Below are positions 6,110 to 13,984 of a stretch of 13,987 nucleotides of DNA, piece by piece. The notes beneath the pieces were generated by a model. The model did not search any database, was not told where the DNA came from, and saw nothing but the letters and a program-made list of their open reading frames with translations. Source of the DNA: Planctomycetaceae bacterium. GTDB taxonomy: Bacteria > Planctomycetota > Planctomycetia > Pirellulales > Thermoguttaceae. The number at the start of each line of letters is the position of its first letter. Position 1 is the stretch's first letter. Made by a program: the position numbers and the translations under genes. The DNA lies in the NCBI GenBank assembly GCA_031256755.1, contig JAIRPZ010000078.1, positions 1-13,987 on the forward strand, written 5' to 3'.

Positions 6110-7276
6110 TTAGGACAACTCTATCCAGCGTTGTTCTTTTGCGCTTTGGATGACCGCATCGCAAACCTTTTGGGTGCGTGCCGCCTGTTTTACGTCCGGC
6201 GAAAATTTTGCTCCGCCGTCCAGAGAAAACAGGAAGTCCGCCAGTCCGTTAATGAATGTGTGTTCATAGCCGATGGTCGTTCCCGGCACCCAGTAGTTTT
6301 TCATGTACGGATGTTCGCCGTTGGTGACGAGAATTTTCTGCCAGCCGGTCAGGTGGTCTTCGATTTTTTGTCCCGTTTTCGGATCGGCGTAGCGGAAGAA
6401 TTCGATGTATTCCGGTTCTTCCAGATTGAAAAAAGCCGCTCCGAGTTCGCCGTTGATTTCCAGCGTGCTGTAATTTTTCCGTCCGCGTGCATACCGGCTT
6501 GATTCGAAGGTTCCCATCGAACCGTTTTGGAAAACGGCCAGGAACATGCAGGCATCGTCAATGGTAATTTTTTCCATTTCGCCGGTGTCTGAATTTCTGC
6601 GTTCTTTGATGAACACTTCGGTATAGGCACTGACTTTGGCAATCGGTCCGTTGATCCATTCGGCGGTATCGATGGAGTGGGCGAGCAAATCGCCGGTTAC
6701 GCCGCTGCCGGCGATTTTTGCCGAGAGCCGCCAGAGGGCTGCGCCGCCGGACGGCACTTTTTGGCTGATGGTGTAGTCCTGTAAATAGACCGCCCGATAG
6801 TGGAACGGACGACCGATGCGTCCTTCGTCCACGATTTGTTTGATGAGCGAAATCGCCGGTACACGGCGGTAATTGAAGGAGACCATATTCGGCACGCCTG
6901 CTTTTTCAACGGCTTTGACCATTTCTTCGGCTTCGGCATAACTCATTGCCAGCGGTTTTTCGCAGATGATTTTCTTGCCTGCTTTTGCGGCTTCGAGAAC
7001 CATTTCTTTATGCAGAAAATTCGGCGAGACGACATCGACAATGTCAATGTCTTTCCGGTTGATCAGGGTTTTCCAATCGGTTTCAACGGATTCGTAGCCC
7101 CACATTTCCTGAAACTTTTTGAGGGCTTCCTGATCTTCTTCGCGTCCGTAACATGCTTTCAGGACGGGCTGGTACGGTGTGTTGAAAAAGTGGTTGACTT
7201 GACAGTAGGCGTTGGAATGGGTACGTCCCATAAAACCGCAGCCGAGCATTCCGACATTCAGTATTTTTTTGCTCAT
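6110..7276 (-). CDS. Gfo/Idh/MocA-family NAD(P)-dependent oxidoreductase
   Basis: Protein of 388 residues, usual for the family. The N-terminal Rossmann fold shows GCGFMG (G12-G17), then the EKP motif (E106-P108) whose Lys107 is the usual catalytic lysine, and GDLLAHSIDTAEW at 195-207 with His200 and Asp203 in the positions of the family's catalytic His and substrate-binding Asp. Such enzymes oxidise or reduce hydroxyls of sugars, inositols or sugar derivatives in the cytosol. The substrate cannot be told from sequence: no sugar transporter or isomerase lies next to it. The N terminus has no twin-arginine signal, which many planctomycete relatives carry, so this member looks cytosolic. It has no clear ribosome site but a good promoter (TTGCAA/TAAAAT) about 57 bases upstream. 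Read divergently from fliD, convergent with the DUF1559 gene. Confidence 0.92.
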   Translation of the reverse strand: MSKKILNVGMLGCGFMGRTHSNAYCQVNHFFNTPYQPVLKACYGREEDQEALKKFQEMWGYESVETDWKTLINRKDIDIVDVVSPNFLHKEMVLEAAKAGKKIICEKPLAMSYAEAEEMVKAVEKAGVPNMVSFNYRRVPAISLIKQIVDEGRIGRPFHYRAVYLQDYTISQKVPSGGAALWRLSAKIAGSGVTGDLLAHSIDTAEWINGPIAKVSAYTEVFIKERRNSDTGEMEKITIDDACMFLAVFQNGSMGTFESSRYARGRKNYSTLEINGELGAAFFNLEEPEYIEFFRYADPKTGQKIEDHLTGWQKILVTNGEHPYMKNYWVPGTTIGYEHTFINGLADFLFSLDGGAKFSPDVKQAARTQKVCDAVIQSAKEQRWIELS

Positions 7277-7332
7277 AGTAGAGAAGATAAAGGGGTTAAA
7301 GTAGTGACCGATTAACGTATCGTTCGGTGATG

Positions 7333-7361
7333 ATTTTATGATTTGCGGCGTTTATTTGCAA
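7333..7361 (-). promoter_or_regulatory. Sigma-70 promoter for the Gfo/Idh/MocA gene
   Basis: On the minus strand TTGCAA (7361-7356) and TAAAAT (7338-7333, five of six) are separated by exactly 17 bases. Transcription would start near 7326, giving a 50-base leader. Confidence 0.55.
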
Positions 7362-7479
7362 GAGCGGGCTGTTGCCGGTCTCGCGGCGGATTGTATCAAT
7401 GCTGCCGGTTATACCGCCGTGTCTTTCCCTATTTTGCCCAAACAGCACAGATTTCCCGCATTTCTGCCGATTCCTGTCC

Positions 7480-7549
7480 TATAATCCCCGGAATACTTAA
7501 ATTCCGCAAAGGCGAATGCCTCAAGCGGAAAATACAGAAATGCCGATAA
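7480..7549 (+). promoter_or_regulatory. Candidate fliD promoters: sigma-70 -10 and FliA-type -10
   Basis: A perfect GCCGATAA at 7542-7549 equals the sigma-28 (FliA) -10 consensus; a partial -35 (TCAAG at 7521) lies slightly too far upstream. Sixty bases further upstream a perfect TATAAT (7480-7485) has no good -35. Both precede fliD (ATG 7602), and fliD is a FliA target in many flagellated bacteria. An ATGAC/GTCAT inverted repeat (7549-7553/7562-7566) follows directly. The 325-bp spacer 7277-7601 otherwise holds the divergent promoter and no clear gene. Note that GCCG-containing words are frequent in this genome, so chance cannot be excluded. Confidence 0.4.
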
Positions 7550-7601
7550 TGACTTATAAATGTCATCTGTCGGTCATTCCCCCGAAATGCCATAAATTAT
7601 C

Positions 7602-10600
7602 ATGACTGGACTTCAGAGCAGTGTCGGATTGATTTCCGGTATTGATTATACGTCTCTCGTGGAACAACTTATCCAAATTGACGGCATATCAAAAACCAAT
7701 CTGGAAAACCGCAATAAAATCCTTATGGCGGAAGAGCAAGCCATCTCCAATCTGATGGCACGCTATCTCACGTCCAGTTATATGATTACGTACCTGAATA
7801 AGGTCGCCCCCTTCCGCAGTTGCACTATCTCCAGCAGTAACGCCGCCGTTCTGAATGCCTCCAAAAACGGTACGCCGATTGTCGGTTCCTACACGTTCAC
7901 TCCGCTCCAAGTCGCTTCCGCCCAGCAAACCGTTTCACAAGGCGTTGCCAGCGATACACAGGCACTCGGAAAAACCGGCACCATCACCATCGGAAAAGGA
8001 TGGTCGCTCGAAAGTTCCGTCCAACTCAAAGATATTAACGGCGGCGCAGGTTTCACCAAAGGTTCCATACGCATCACTGACGGCAGCGGCACACGCGCTA
8101 CCATTGACCTCAAAAAAGCCATCACCATGCAGGACGTGGTCAATGCCATCAATGATAATGATACGATTGACGTGACAGCAGAACTCGTCGATGACCATCT
8201 TGTCCTGACCGATACCAGCGGCGGAGATATTTCCAAATTCGCCGTCTCCGAAGTGTCCGGCGGAAAGACAGCCGCTTCACTCGGTTTTACCGGACAAACC
8301 GCCGATGCCGCCGGAAAAATCACCGGCAGTTCCATTTACAAACTCGGCGAAAATATGTCGCTCTCCCTGCTCAATGACGGCAACGGACTCGTTTTTGACA
8401 GTATTTGGCCGGATATTTCCGTTAAATGTAAAGACGGTTCAACATTTAACATTGATTTCAACCGCCTTTCCACGACAGCGGAAGTCGAAGCGGGCGCACC
8501 GGAAATCCATAAAGAACTGACTGTCGGCGATTTGCTCAATACGATTAACAATGCCGGAAACGGAAAAATCAACGCCCGAATCAGCGATGACGGAAAAGGT
8601 CTCGTGATTGACGACCTCACGACCGGTACCGGTTTCACCACATTATCGCAGGTCTCCACGCCTCCGGTTTTTCGGACGCTCGGTCTTATCAGCGGCGATT
8701 CTGACGGCGGTGCGATGAGTTTTCTTTCCGGTGCCGCAGCCAACGGCAACGCCAAAATTGATGTCAAAGATAAAGCGGGAAATACGGCAACGCTGGAATT
8801 CACGCAGATAGAACTCGATGCAATAACCAGCGGCGGAATGCCGTCCGTTGTTTCTCTGCTCAACCGGAAAATGTCCGATGCCGGCGTGCAACTCGAACTG
8901 CAAATGAACAACGCTTACACCGGTTTTGACATCGTGGACAAGTCCGGCGGAACCGGCAGCGTGCAATTCGCCGACAACAGCAGCGACCTTGCCGCCCGTC
9001 TCGGTTTAGCCAACACGTTGCCCGCAGACGCACTTGCCGCTCTTGCCGGTGCCGAACCGGGGCAAATGAAATTCACCGACCGTCTCGGACATTCCGCAGA
9101 AATTGACATTTCCCAAGCCGAACTCGATGCGCTGACCGATGTCAATGATATTGTTACATTATTCAACAGCAAATTATCAGGAAGCGGTGCCGGCATCACT
9201 TGTCAACTCAACGATACCGGAGACGGCGTTAAATTTACCGATACGACCGGCGCAGCGGATATTCTTTCGGCATTGTCCGGTGCCGAGCCGGGGCAAATCA
9301 AATTCACCGACCGAACCGGTGCCGAAGCAACGATTGACATCACGCAGGACGAACTGGATGCCGTTGCGTCCATTGAGCAGTTGCGGGTGTTGTTCAACAG
9401 CAAACTGCACGCTGCGGGACTGACGATTGATTGCGAACTCAACACCGGCGGAGGCGGAATTCAATTTACCGACACGTCCGGCAGTACGGCAAGCCATTTG
9501 AAAATCGAACAGACGGGAACAGTCGGCAACGTTGCCGATTCGCTGACGGAACGTCTCGGCATTGCGGCGGACGTTGATGCGGACGAAATTCTTGGAAACA
9601 CCGGCTACATCGTCAGCAATATGAAAATCGAGCGGGCGGGAACGGTGAACAGCGTGGTCAACTCTATTTCCTACCGCTTGGGCATTACTGCCGACATCAA
9701 TGCGAATGAAATCAACGGCTACGCTTTCGGTTCGATGATGCATGGCGAAGCCGTCAATTCCGGTCATTTTGAAACGCGGCATCTGCTCGGCGGTTTGGAT
9801 ACCGTTTTGATGTCTTCGGTGAACGGCGGCTACGGTTTCGGCAAATCAACGCCGGGTGCGGTGGAAGTCCAAGACCGCGCCGGTCATACGGCAACGTTAA
9901 ACTTTACGCAAGCCGAGTTAAATTCCATGCAAACGCTGTCGGACACCATACGGGTTGTTAACGAAAAATTATCGTCTGCCGGAATCGGTCTGACCGTGGA
10001 AATGAACAGCAATAAAACCGGTCTTATGCTGAACGACACTACCGGTTCCACTTCTCATAATATCAAATTCAAAGATATAACTTCATCGACCGTCACGTCG
10101 CCGGAAGTCCCCGGCGTGAGTGCCGTTTCGGCAGATGACGGCAGCGGCGGAACCGCGGTCTTAACATTTTCGCAAAGCGACCTGCTCAACGGAATGTCCT
10201 TTGCTTTTACAACGGAATCAGAAACCGCTGTCCCTCTTTACAATGCGGCAACGAAAACCATCACCTTTCATATTCCGTCCGACATTGCTTCCAAAACCAC
10301 TTGGACGACCGACGATGACAATGTGCTGTCACTCATGATGAGTGCGGAACTCGATTTCTATTTCCGCAATTACGGCGGTGCGCCTGCCAATGCGCCTTCG
10401 ATGACCGGTTCAGCATCCGGTTTGGCGGCGAAAGCGATGGCGGATGCGGCGAGCGGCGGGAAAACAAAAATTGACGCAAGTTTAGCCGGTTCGGTGGAAG
10501 GCGTGACTCACGTTCCCGAAACCGTGTCGGTATCCAATGCGAAAATTGCTTCGGCACTGGGACTGGAAACGGATACGGCAAGTTCGCAGGTCAGCGGCAC

Positions 10601-12032
10601 ATCGCTGCACCGGCAAATCATTTCCTATGCGACAAAATTATCGGACTTGAACGGCGGGTCGGGTGTCAATCTGACCGGCGGAAAAATTTACATTCAGGAT
10701 TCGTCCGGTGCGACGATGACGTTGACGATTGACAGCAAAAAACATCAGACGGTCGGCGATGTTCTCAATGCCATCAACGTGATGAGCGGAATAAAAGTGA
10801 CAGCCCGCATCAACGACAACGGAGACGGCATTGTTCTTGAAGAATATGCCGGCGGCACGCAAAGTTTCGTGGTCGGCGATGCGGACAGCATTTCCACATT
10901 TGCCAAAACGCTCGGCATTGCCGGAACTGTTGCCGCTGCCCAAAAAGACCCGGACGGACGGCTTCGCATCAACGCTTCGCAGACCCATGAAATTGCCGTG
11001 GAAGCGACCGATACGCTGGACGATATTCGGAAAAAAATCAACGACCTCAATGTCGGCTACAATGCGACGATTGTCAATGACGGTTCGGACACGCCGTATC
11101 GTTTGTCGATTTCCAGCAAAACAACCGGTGCAGCGGGCGGATTCAACATTGACCTTTCGGCGATTGGTTTAACGACGGAAACGATGAGCGAATCGAAAGA
11201 CGCGCTGCTTGCTTACGGCGATGCCAATAATTCCAGCGGACTGATTCTTCATTCGGCAACGAATACATTTAAGGAAATCGTCAACGGCATCACGTTGACG
11301 GTGACGGGTGTTTCTGATTCGCCGGTCACGGTGTCCAGTGCCAGTTCCAGTACGGATGTGCTGACGGCGTTGAAAACATTTGTGGAAAATTACAATAAAT
11401 TCCGGGAAGAGTTAAATACTTATACGTATTTTCAGGTCAGCGAGACCAGCGGCGTGCAGGGAAATGAATTGTGGAACAGCAGTGTGGCGAAGGCGTTTGA
11501 CAAACAGGTGACGGATATGCTCTTAAAAACGGTCGAGGGAATACCGGGCATCCGGTCGCTGGCTGACTTGGGCATCACGATTCGGAAAAACTACAACGAT
11601 ACGGCGGCAAACATTGAGACGGGAAAGTTGGAATTTGACGAAACGAAATTTCAGGATGCTTGGGACAAAAATCAGGAGGCGGTGGAGAAATTTTTCTTTG
11701 AGGAAAAGACGCGTATCGGCAAAGACGGCAAGGAGGAAAAATACAGTGTCGGCTGGGCGCAGAAGTTTGTGGACATGACGAATTCGCTTGTTGGTGACGG
11801 GGAGATTACGGGAAAGGCGGATGCGCGTCTTCAGGTATTGGACAAAAAGATTACGGAGAACGAGGAGCGTATTGCGTTTTTGCAGGAGCGTTTGGACTGG
11901 AAAAAGGCGCAGTATTTGAAGCAGTTCTATGCGATGGAGCAGGCGATGGCACGGATGTCGAGCGACATGTCGACGGTCTCCAGCATCGCATCCTCATGGT
12001 CGTCCAACTACAGCAGCAGCGGAACGTATTAG
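7602..12032 (+). CDS. fliD: Giant flagellar hook-associated protein 2 (filament cap)
   Basis: Protein of 1476 residues, about three times the usual 450-650. FliD forms the oligomeric cap at the filament tip that guides flagellin folding; it is exported by the flagellar type III system and has no cleaved signal, consistent with the start MTGLQSSVGLISGIDYTSLV. The N-terminal FliD domain covers about residues 5-115 and the C-terminal one about 1220-1470 (LADLGIT, the LEFDETKFQ region, and a coiled coil at about 1405-1450). Flagellin-IN-like modules are seen near 136-206, 304-340, 1010-1085 and 1120-1185. Between them lie four related 65-75-residue modules (about 384-460, 487-551, 564-630, 752-816) with an xDRxGxxAT...ELDA...LxxKL...FTDTTG pattern, and a 41-residue tandem pair (633-714). 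The ends are normal and the frame is intact throughout, so it is an expansion, not a broken gene. Cysteines are few. No ribosome site is seen. No other flagellar gene adjoins it. Confidence 0.93.
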   Translation: MTGLQSSVGLISGIDYTSLVEQLIQIDGISKTNLENRNKILMAEEQAISNLMARYLTSSYMITYLNKVAPFRSCTISSSNAAVLNASKNGTPIVGSYTFTPLQVASAQQTVSQGVASDTQALGKTGTITIGKGWSLESSVQLKDINGGAGFTKGSIRITDGSGTRATIDLKKAITMQDVVNAINDNDTIDVTAELVDDHLVLTDTSGGDISKFAVSEVSGGKTAASLGFTGQTADAAGKITGSSIYKLGENMSLSLLNDGNGLVFDSIWPDISVKCKDGSTFNIDFNRLSTTAEVEAGAPEIHKELTVGDLLNTINNAGNGKINARISDDGKGLVIDDLTTGTGFTTLSQVSTPPVFRTLGLISGDSDGGAMSFLSGAAANGNAKIDVKDKAGNTATLEFTQIELDAITSGGMPSVVSLLNRKMSDAGVQLELQMNNAYTGFDIVDKSGGTGSVQFADNSSDLAARLGLANTLPADALAALAGAEPGQMKFTDRLGHSAEIDISQAELDALTDVNDIVTLFNSKLSGSGAGITCQLNDTGDGVKFTDTTGAADILSALSGAEPGQIKFTDRTGAEATIDITQDELDAVASIEQLRVLFNSKLHAAGLTIDCELNTGGGGIQFTDTSGSTASHLKIEQTGTVGNVADSLTERLGIAADVDADEILGNTGYIVSNMKIERAGTVNSVVNSISYRLGITADINANEINGYAFGSMMHGEAVNSGHFETRHLLGGLDTVLMSSVNGGYGFGKSTPGAVEVQDRAGHTATLNFTQAELNSMQTLSDTIRVVNEKLSSAGIGLTVEMNSNKTGLMLNDTTGSTSHNIKFKDITSSTVTSPEVPGVSAVSADDGSGGTAVLTFSQSDLLNGMSFAFTTESETAVPLYNAATKTITFHIPSDIASKTTWTTDDDNVLSLMMSAELDFYFRNYGGAPANAPSMTGSASGLAAKAMADAASGGKTKIDASLAGSVEGVTHVPETVSVSNAKIASALGLETDTASSQVSGTSLHRQIISYATKLSDLNGGSGVNLTGGKIYIQDSSGATMTLTIDSKKHQTVGDVLNAINVMSGIKVTARINDNGDGIVLEEYAGGTQSFVVGDADSISTFAKTLGIAGTVAAAQKDPDGRLRINASQTHEIAVEATDTLDDIRKKINDLNVGYNATIVNDGSDTPYRLSISSKTTGAAGGFNIDLSAIGLTTETMSESKDALLAYGDANNSSGLILHSATNTFKEIVNGITLTVTGVSDSPVTVSSASSSTDVLTALKTFVENYNKFREELNTYTYFQVSETSGVQGNELWNSSVAKAFDKQVTDMLLKTVEGIPGIRSLADLGITIRKNYNDTAANIETGKLEFDETKFQDAWDKNQEAVEKFFFEEKTRIGKDGKEEKYSVGWAQKFVDMTNSLVGDGEITGKADARLQVLDKKITENEERIAFLQERLDWKKAQYLKQFYAMEQAMARMSSDMSTVSSIASSWSSNYSSSGTY
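9046..9490 (+). repeat. Tandem 77-codon duplication inside fliD
   Basis: Bases 9046-9082 and 9277-9313 are identical at 35 of 37 positions with a period of 231 bases, encoding GAEPGQxKFTDR in both. Beyond this block the copies diverge in DNA but remain similar as protein to about residue 630. The frame-preserving period and the near identity point to a fairly recent in-frame duplication, or selection or gene conversion on this segment. Confidence 0.85.
9498..9743 (+). repeat. Tandem 41-residue repeat pair inside fliD
   Basis: Residues 633-673 and 674-714 align as LKIEQTGTV and MKIERAGTV, followed by RLGIAADVDADEI and RLGITADINANEI. The period is exactly 41 codons (123 bases). This module is unrelated to the neighbouring 77-residue modules, so the expanded part of the protein was built from more than one repeat family. 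Confidence 0.85.
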
Positions 12033-12061
12033 CGAAATAAAAATCGTCAACACGGATTATC

Positions 12062-13750
12062 TCAATACGCATCCTGATGGACGGTTTTGACGGCACGACC
12101 GGACGGGTCAATCATGTTTTTGAACGCAGCGTCCCACTCCAAAGCCACCGGCGTACTGCATGCCACCGAAGGCACGGAAGGTACAGTCTTTGCCGCTGCC
12201 GCTGACGGAAAATGTTCCTCAAAAATGCTCCGGTAATGATACTCTTCTTTCGTCATCGGCGGATTGACCGGAAATCTTTCTGCCGCCTTGGCAAAGTCCG
12301 CATCCGAAACCTTTGACGAAGCCATTGCCCGAAGCGTGTCGATCCAGTTGTAGCCCACGCCGTCCGAAAACTGCTCCTTCTGCCGCCAAACAATTCCCTC
12401 CGGCAAATAATCTTCAAACGCCTTCCGCAGAAACCATTTTTCCATTCGGTTTTTCAAACCGCTCAACTTTTCTTCGGGATTCATTGTCATGGCTACGTCA
12501 ATAAATTCTTTATCGAGAAACGGCACCCGCCCTTCCACGCCCCAAGCTGCCAGCGATTTGTTCGCCCGAAGGCAATCGTACTGATAAAGTTTGTCCAGTT
12601 TGCGTACGGTTTCTTCGTGCAGGGCTTCGGCAGACGGTGCTTTATGAAAATAAAGGTAGCCGCCGAAGAGTTCGTCCGACCCCTCGCCGGACAGCACCAT
12701 TTTAATTCCCATTGACCGGATATACCGTGCCAAAAGATACATCGGCGTGGAAGCCCGAACTGTGGTGACATCATAGGTTTCGATGTGATAAATCACATCC
12801 CGGACAGCATCGAGACCTTCCTGAATCGTAAAATGAATTTCGTGATGAACGGTTCCGATGTAATCTGCAACTTTTTGGGCGGCGGCTAAATCGGGCGAAC
12901 CTTCCAATCCGACCGCAAAAGAATGAAGCCGGGGCCACCATGCCATTTGCATATCGCCGGATTCAACGCGTGCCGCCGCGTATTTTTTCGCAACGGCAGA
13001 GACGATAGACGAATCTAATCCGCCGGAAAGCAGCACGCCGTAAGGTACGTCCGTCATCAGTTGCCGGTGAACGGCCGCTTCAAACGCTTCCCGAAGGCGG
13101 CGGATATCCGATTCATTATGTTCGACCGCCTTGTATTCACGCCAGTTGCGGTGATACCATCGTTTGGGCAGCGGAGGATTTCCGCCTTCCTGTTCCTGAC
13201 ATTCGTGATAAAGATAATGACCGGGCGGGAATTGTTCGATTTTTTCACAGTATCCTTCGAGGGCTTTCAGTTCCGAAGCAATGTAAAATGTTCCGGCATC
13301 GTCCCAGCCCATGTAAAGCGGAACGATTCCCATGTGATCCCGTGCGATCAGATAAGCGTTTTTTTCTTCATCGTACAGGGCGAACGCAAAAATGCCGTTG
13401 AGGTCTTCGAGAAAATCCTTTCCTTTTTCCCGGTAGAGCGAGAGGATCACTTCGCAGTCGGATTTTGTTTTGAAGGGGTAAGCGGTTTGCCGATCCCGTA
13501 TTTTCCGGTGGTTGTAGATTTCTCCATTGACGGCAAGAACGACTTTGCCGTTGTCGGCGTAGAGGGGCTGTTTGCCGGACTGCGGATCAACAATGGCGAG
13601 GCGTTCATGACAGAGAATGGCTTTTTCTCCGGCATAGATTCCGGACCAATCGGGACCGCGGTGGCGGATTTTCCGGGACATTTCGAGTGCCTGCGGGCGC
13701 AGTTTTTCGACAGGTTCTTTGAGTTCAAACAGACCGACAATGCCGCACAT
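12062..13750 (-). CDS. asnB: Asparagine synthetase B, glutamine-hydrolysing
   Basis: Protein of 562 residues (E. coli AsnB about 554). It makes asparagine from aspartate, glutamine and ATP in the cytosol. The start must be ATG 13750, because Cys2 of MCGIVG is the class II glutaminase nucleophile after Met removal; the frame stays open upstream only because it runs antisense through the tRNA gene. Glutaminase residues follow: RHRGPDWSG at 29-37, HERLAIVD at 48-55, NGEIYNH at 75-81, Asp98. The synthetase domain has the pyrophosphate loop SGGLDSS (242-248) and SGEGSDELFGGY (354-365). The C-terminal region (SVACSTPVALEWDAAF, SGRAVKTVHQDAY) resembles the enterobacterial AsnB ending, so the protein is complete. 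It lies convergent to fliD with a 29-base gap lacking a terminator. No ribosome site is clear. Confidence 0.96.
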   Translation of the reverse strand: MCGIVGLFELKEPVEKLRPQALEMSRKIRHRGPDWSGIYAGEKAILCHERLAIVDPQSGKQPLYADNGKVVLAVNGEIYNHRKIRDRQTAYPFKTKSDCEVILSLYREKGKDFLEDLNGIFAFALYDEEKNAYLIARDHMGIVPLYMGWDDAGTFYIASELKALEGYCEKIEQFPPGHYLYHECQEQEGGNPPLPKRWYHRNWREYKAVEHNESDIRRLREAFEAAVHRQLMTDVPYGVLLSGGLDSSIVSAVAKKYAAARVESGDMQMAWWPRLHSFAVGLEGSPDLAAAQKVADYIGTVHHEIHFTIQEGLDAVRDVIYHIETYDVTTVRASTPMYLLARYIRSMGIKMVLSGEGSDELFGGYLYFHKAPSAEALHEETVRKLDKLYQYDCLRANKSLAAWGVEGRVPFLDKEFIDVAMTMNPEEKLSGLKNRMEKWFLRKAFEDYLPEGIVWRQKEQFSDGVGYNWIDTLRAMASSKVSDADFAKAAERFPVNPPMTKEEYHYRSIFEEHFPSAAAAKTVPSVPSVACSTPVALEWDAAFKNMIDPSGRAVKTVHQDAY

Positions 13751-13865
13751 AATAGTAGTTTTTCCGTTTAGGGATAATATTTGAGGATGTTTTGTACAGA
13801 GAATAACGAATTTAAGGGATTTCGCAAGAGGGAAAAAGAGCGGCGGAGCCGGAAATCCTTCCCCC

Positions 13866-13893
13866 TTGCGTCGGGCGGAAAGTCGGGTATAAT
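13866..13893 (+). promoter_or_regulatory. Promoter of tRNA-Ile
   Basis: TTGCGT at 13866-13871, a 16-base spacer and a perfect TATAAT at 13888-13893. Transcription would start near 13900, ten bases before the mature tRNA 5' end. The surrounding GGGTATAAT equals that of promoter P1 at 4011-4019. Confidence 0.75.
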
Positions 13894-13909
13894 TTCGCCG
13901 TTGTGGTTT

Positions 13910-13984
13910 GGGCACATAGCTCAGTTTGGTTAGAGCGCAGCCCTGATAAGGCTGAGGTCGATGGTTCGAATCCATCTGTGCCCA
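13910..13984 (+). tRNA. tRNA-Ile (anticodon GAU)
   Basis: A complete 75-base cloverleaf: acceptor GGGCACA pairs with TGTGCCC; D stem GCTC/GAGC; anticodon stem CAGCC/GGCTG with loop CTGATAA giving anticodon GAT; five-base variable region AGGTC; T stem GATGG/CCATC with loop TTCGAAT; discriminator A. CCA is not encoded (ATTT follows) and would be added after transcription. It decodes ATC and ATT. The isoleucine GAU tRNA is often found in rRNA spacers, whereas this copy has its own promoter. The window ends three bases after it, so co-transcribed neighbours cannot be judged. Confidence 0.97.

Noticed and set aside
6800..7315. 171-codon plus-strand ORF antisense to the oxidoreductase
   Set aside because: Phe/His-rich shadow frame; the minus-strand gene has clear Rossmann and EKP motifs.
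12033..12061. Terminator between fliD and asnB
   Set aside because: The 29-base gap contains no stem with a T run on either strand.
13061..13771. 236-codon plus-strand ORF antisense to asnB
   Set aside because: It is Phe-rich and has no domain; the opposite strand encodes a complete AsnB with all catalytic motifs.
13751..13975. N-terminal extension of asnB up to 13975 (starting MDSNHRPQPYQGCALTKLSY)
   Set aside because: This is the antisense of the tRNA-Ile gene, a known source of false protein starts. AsnB needs Cys right after the initiator Met, which fixes the start at 13750.
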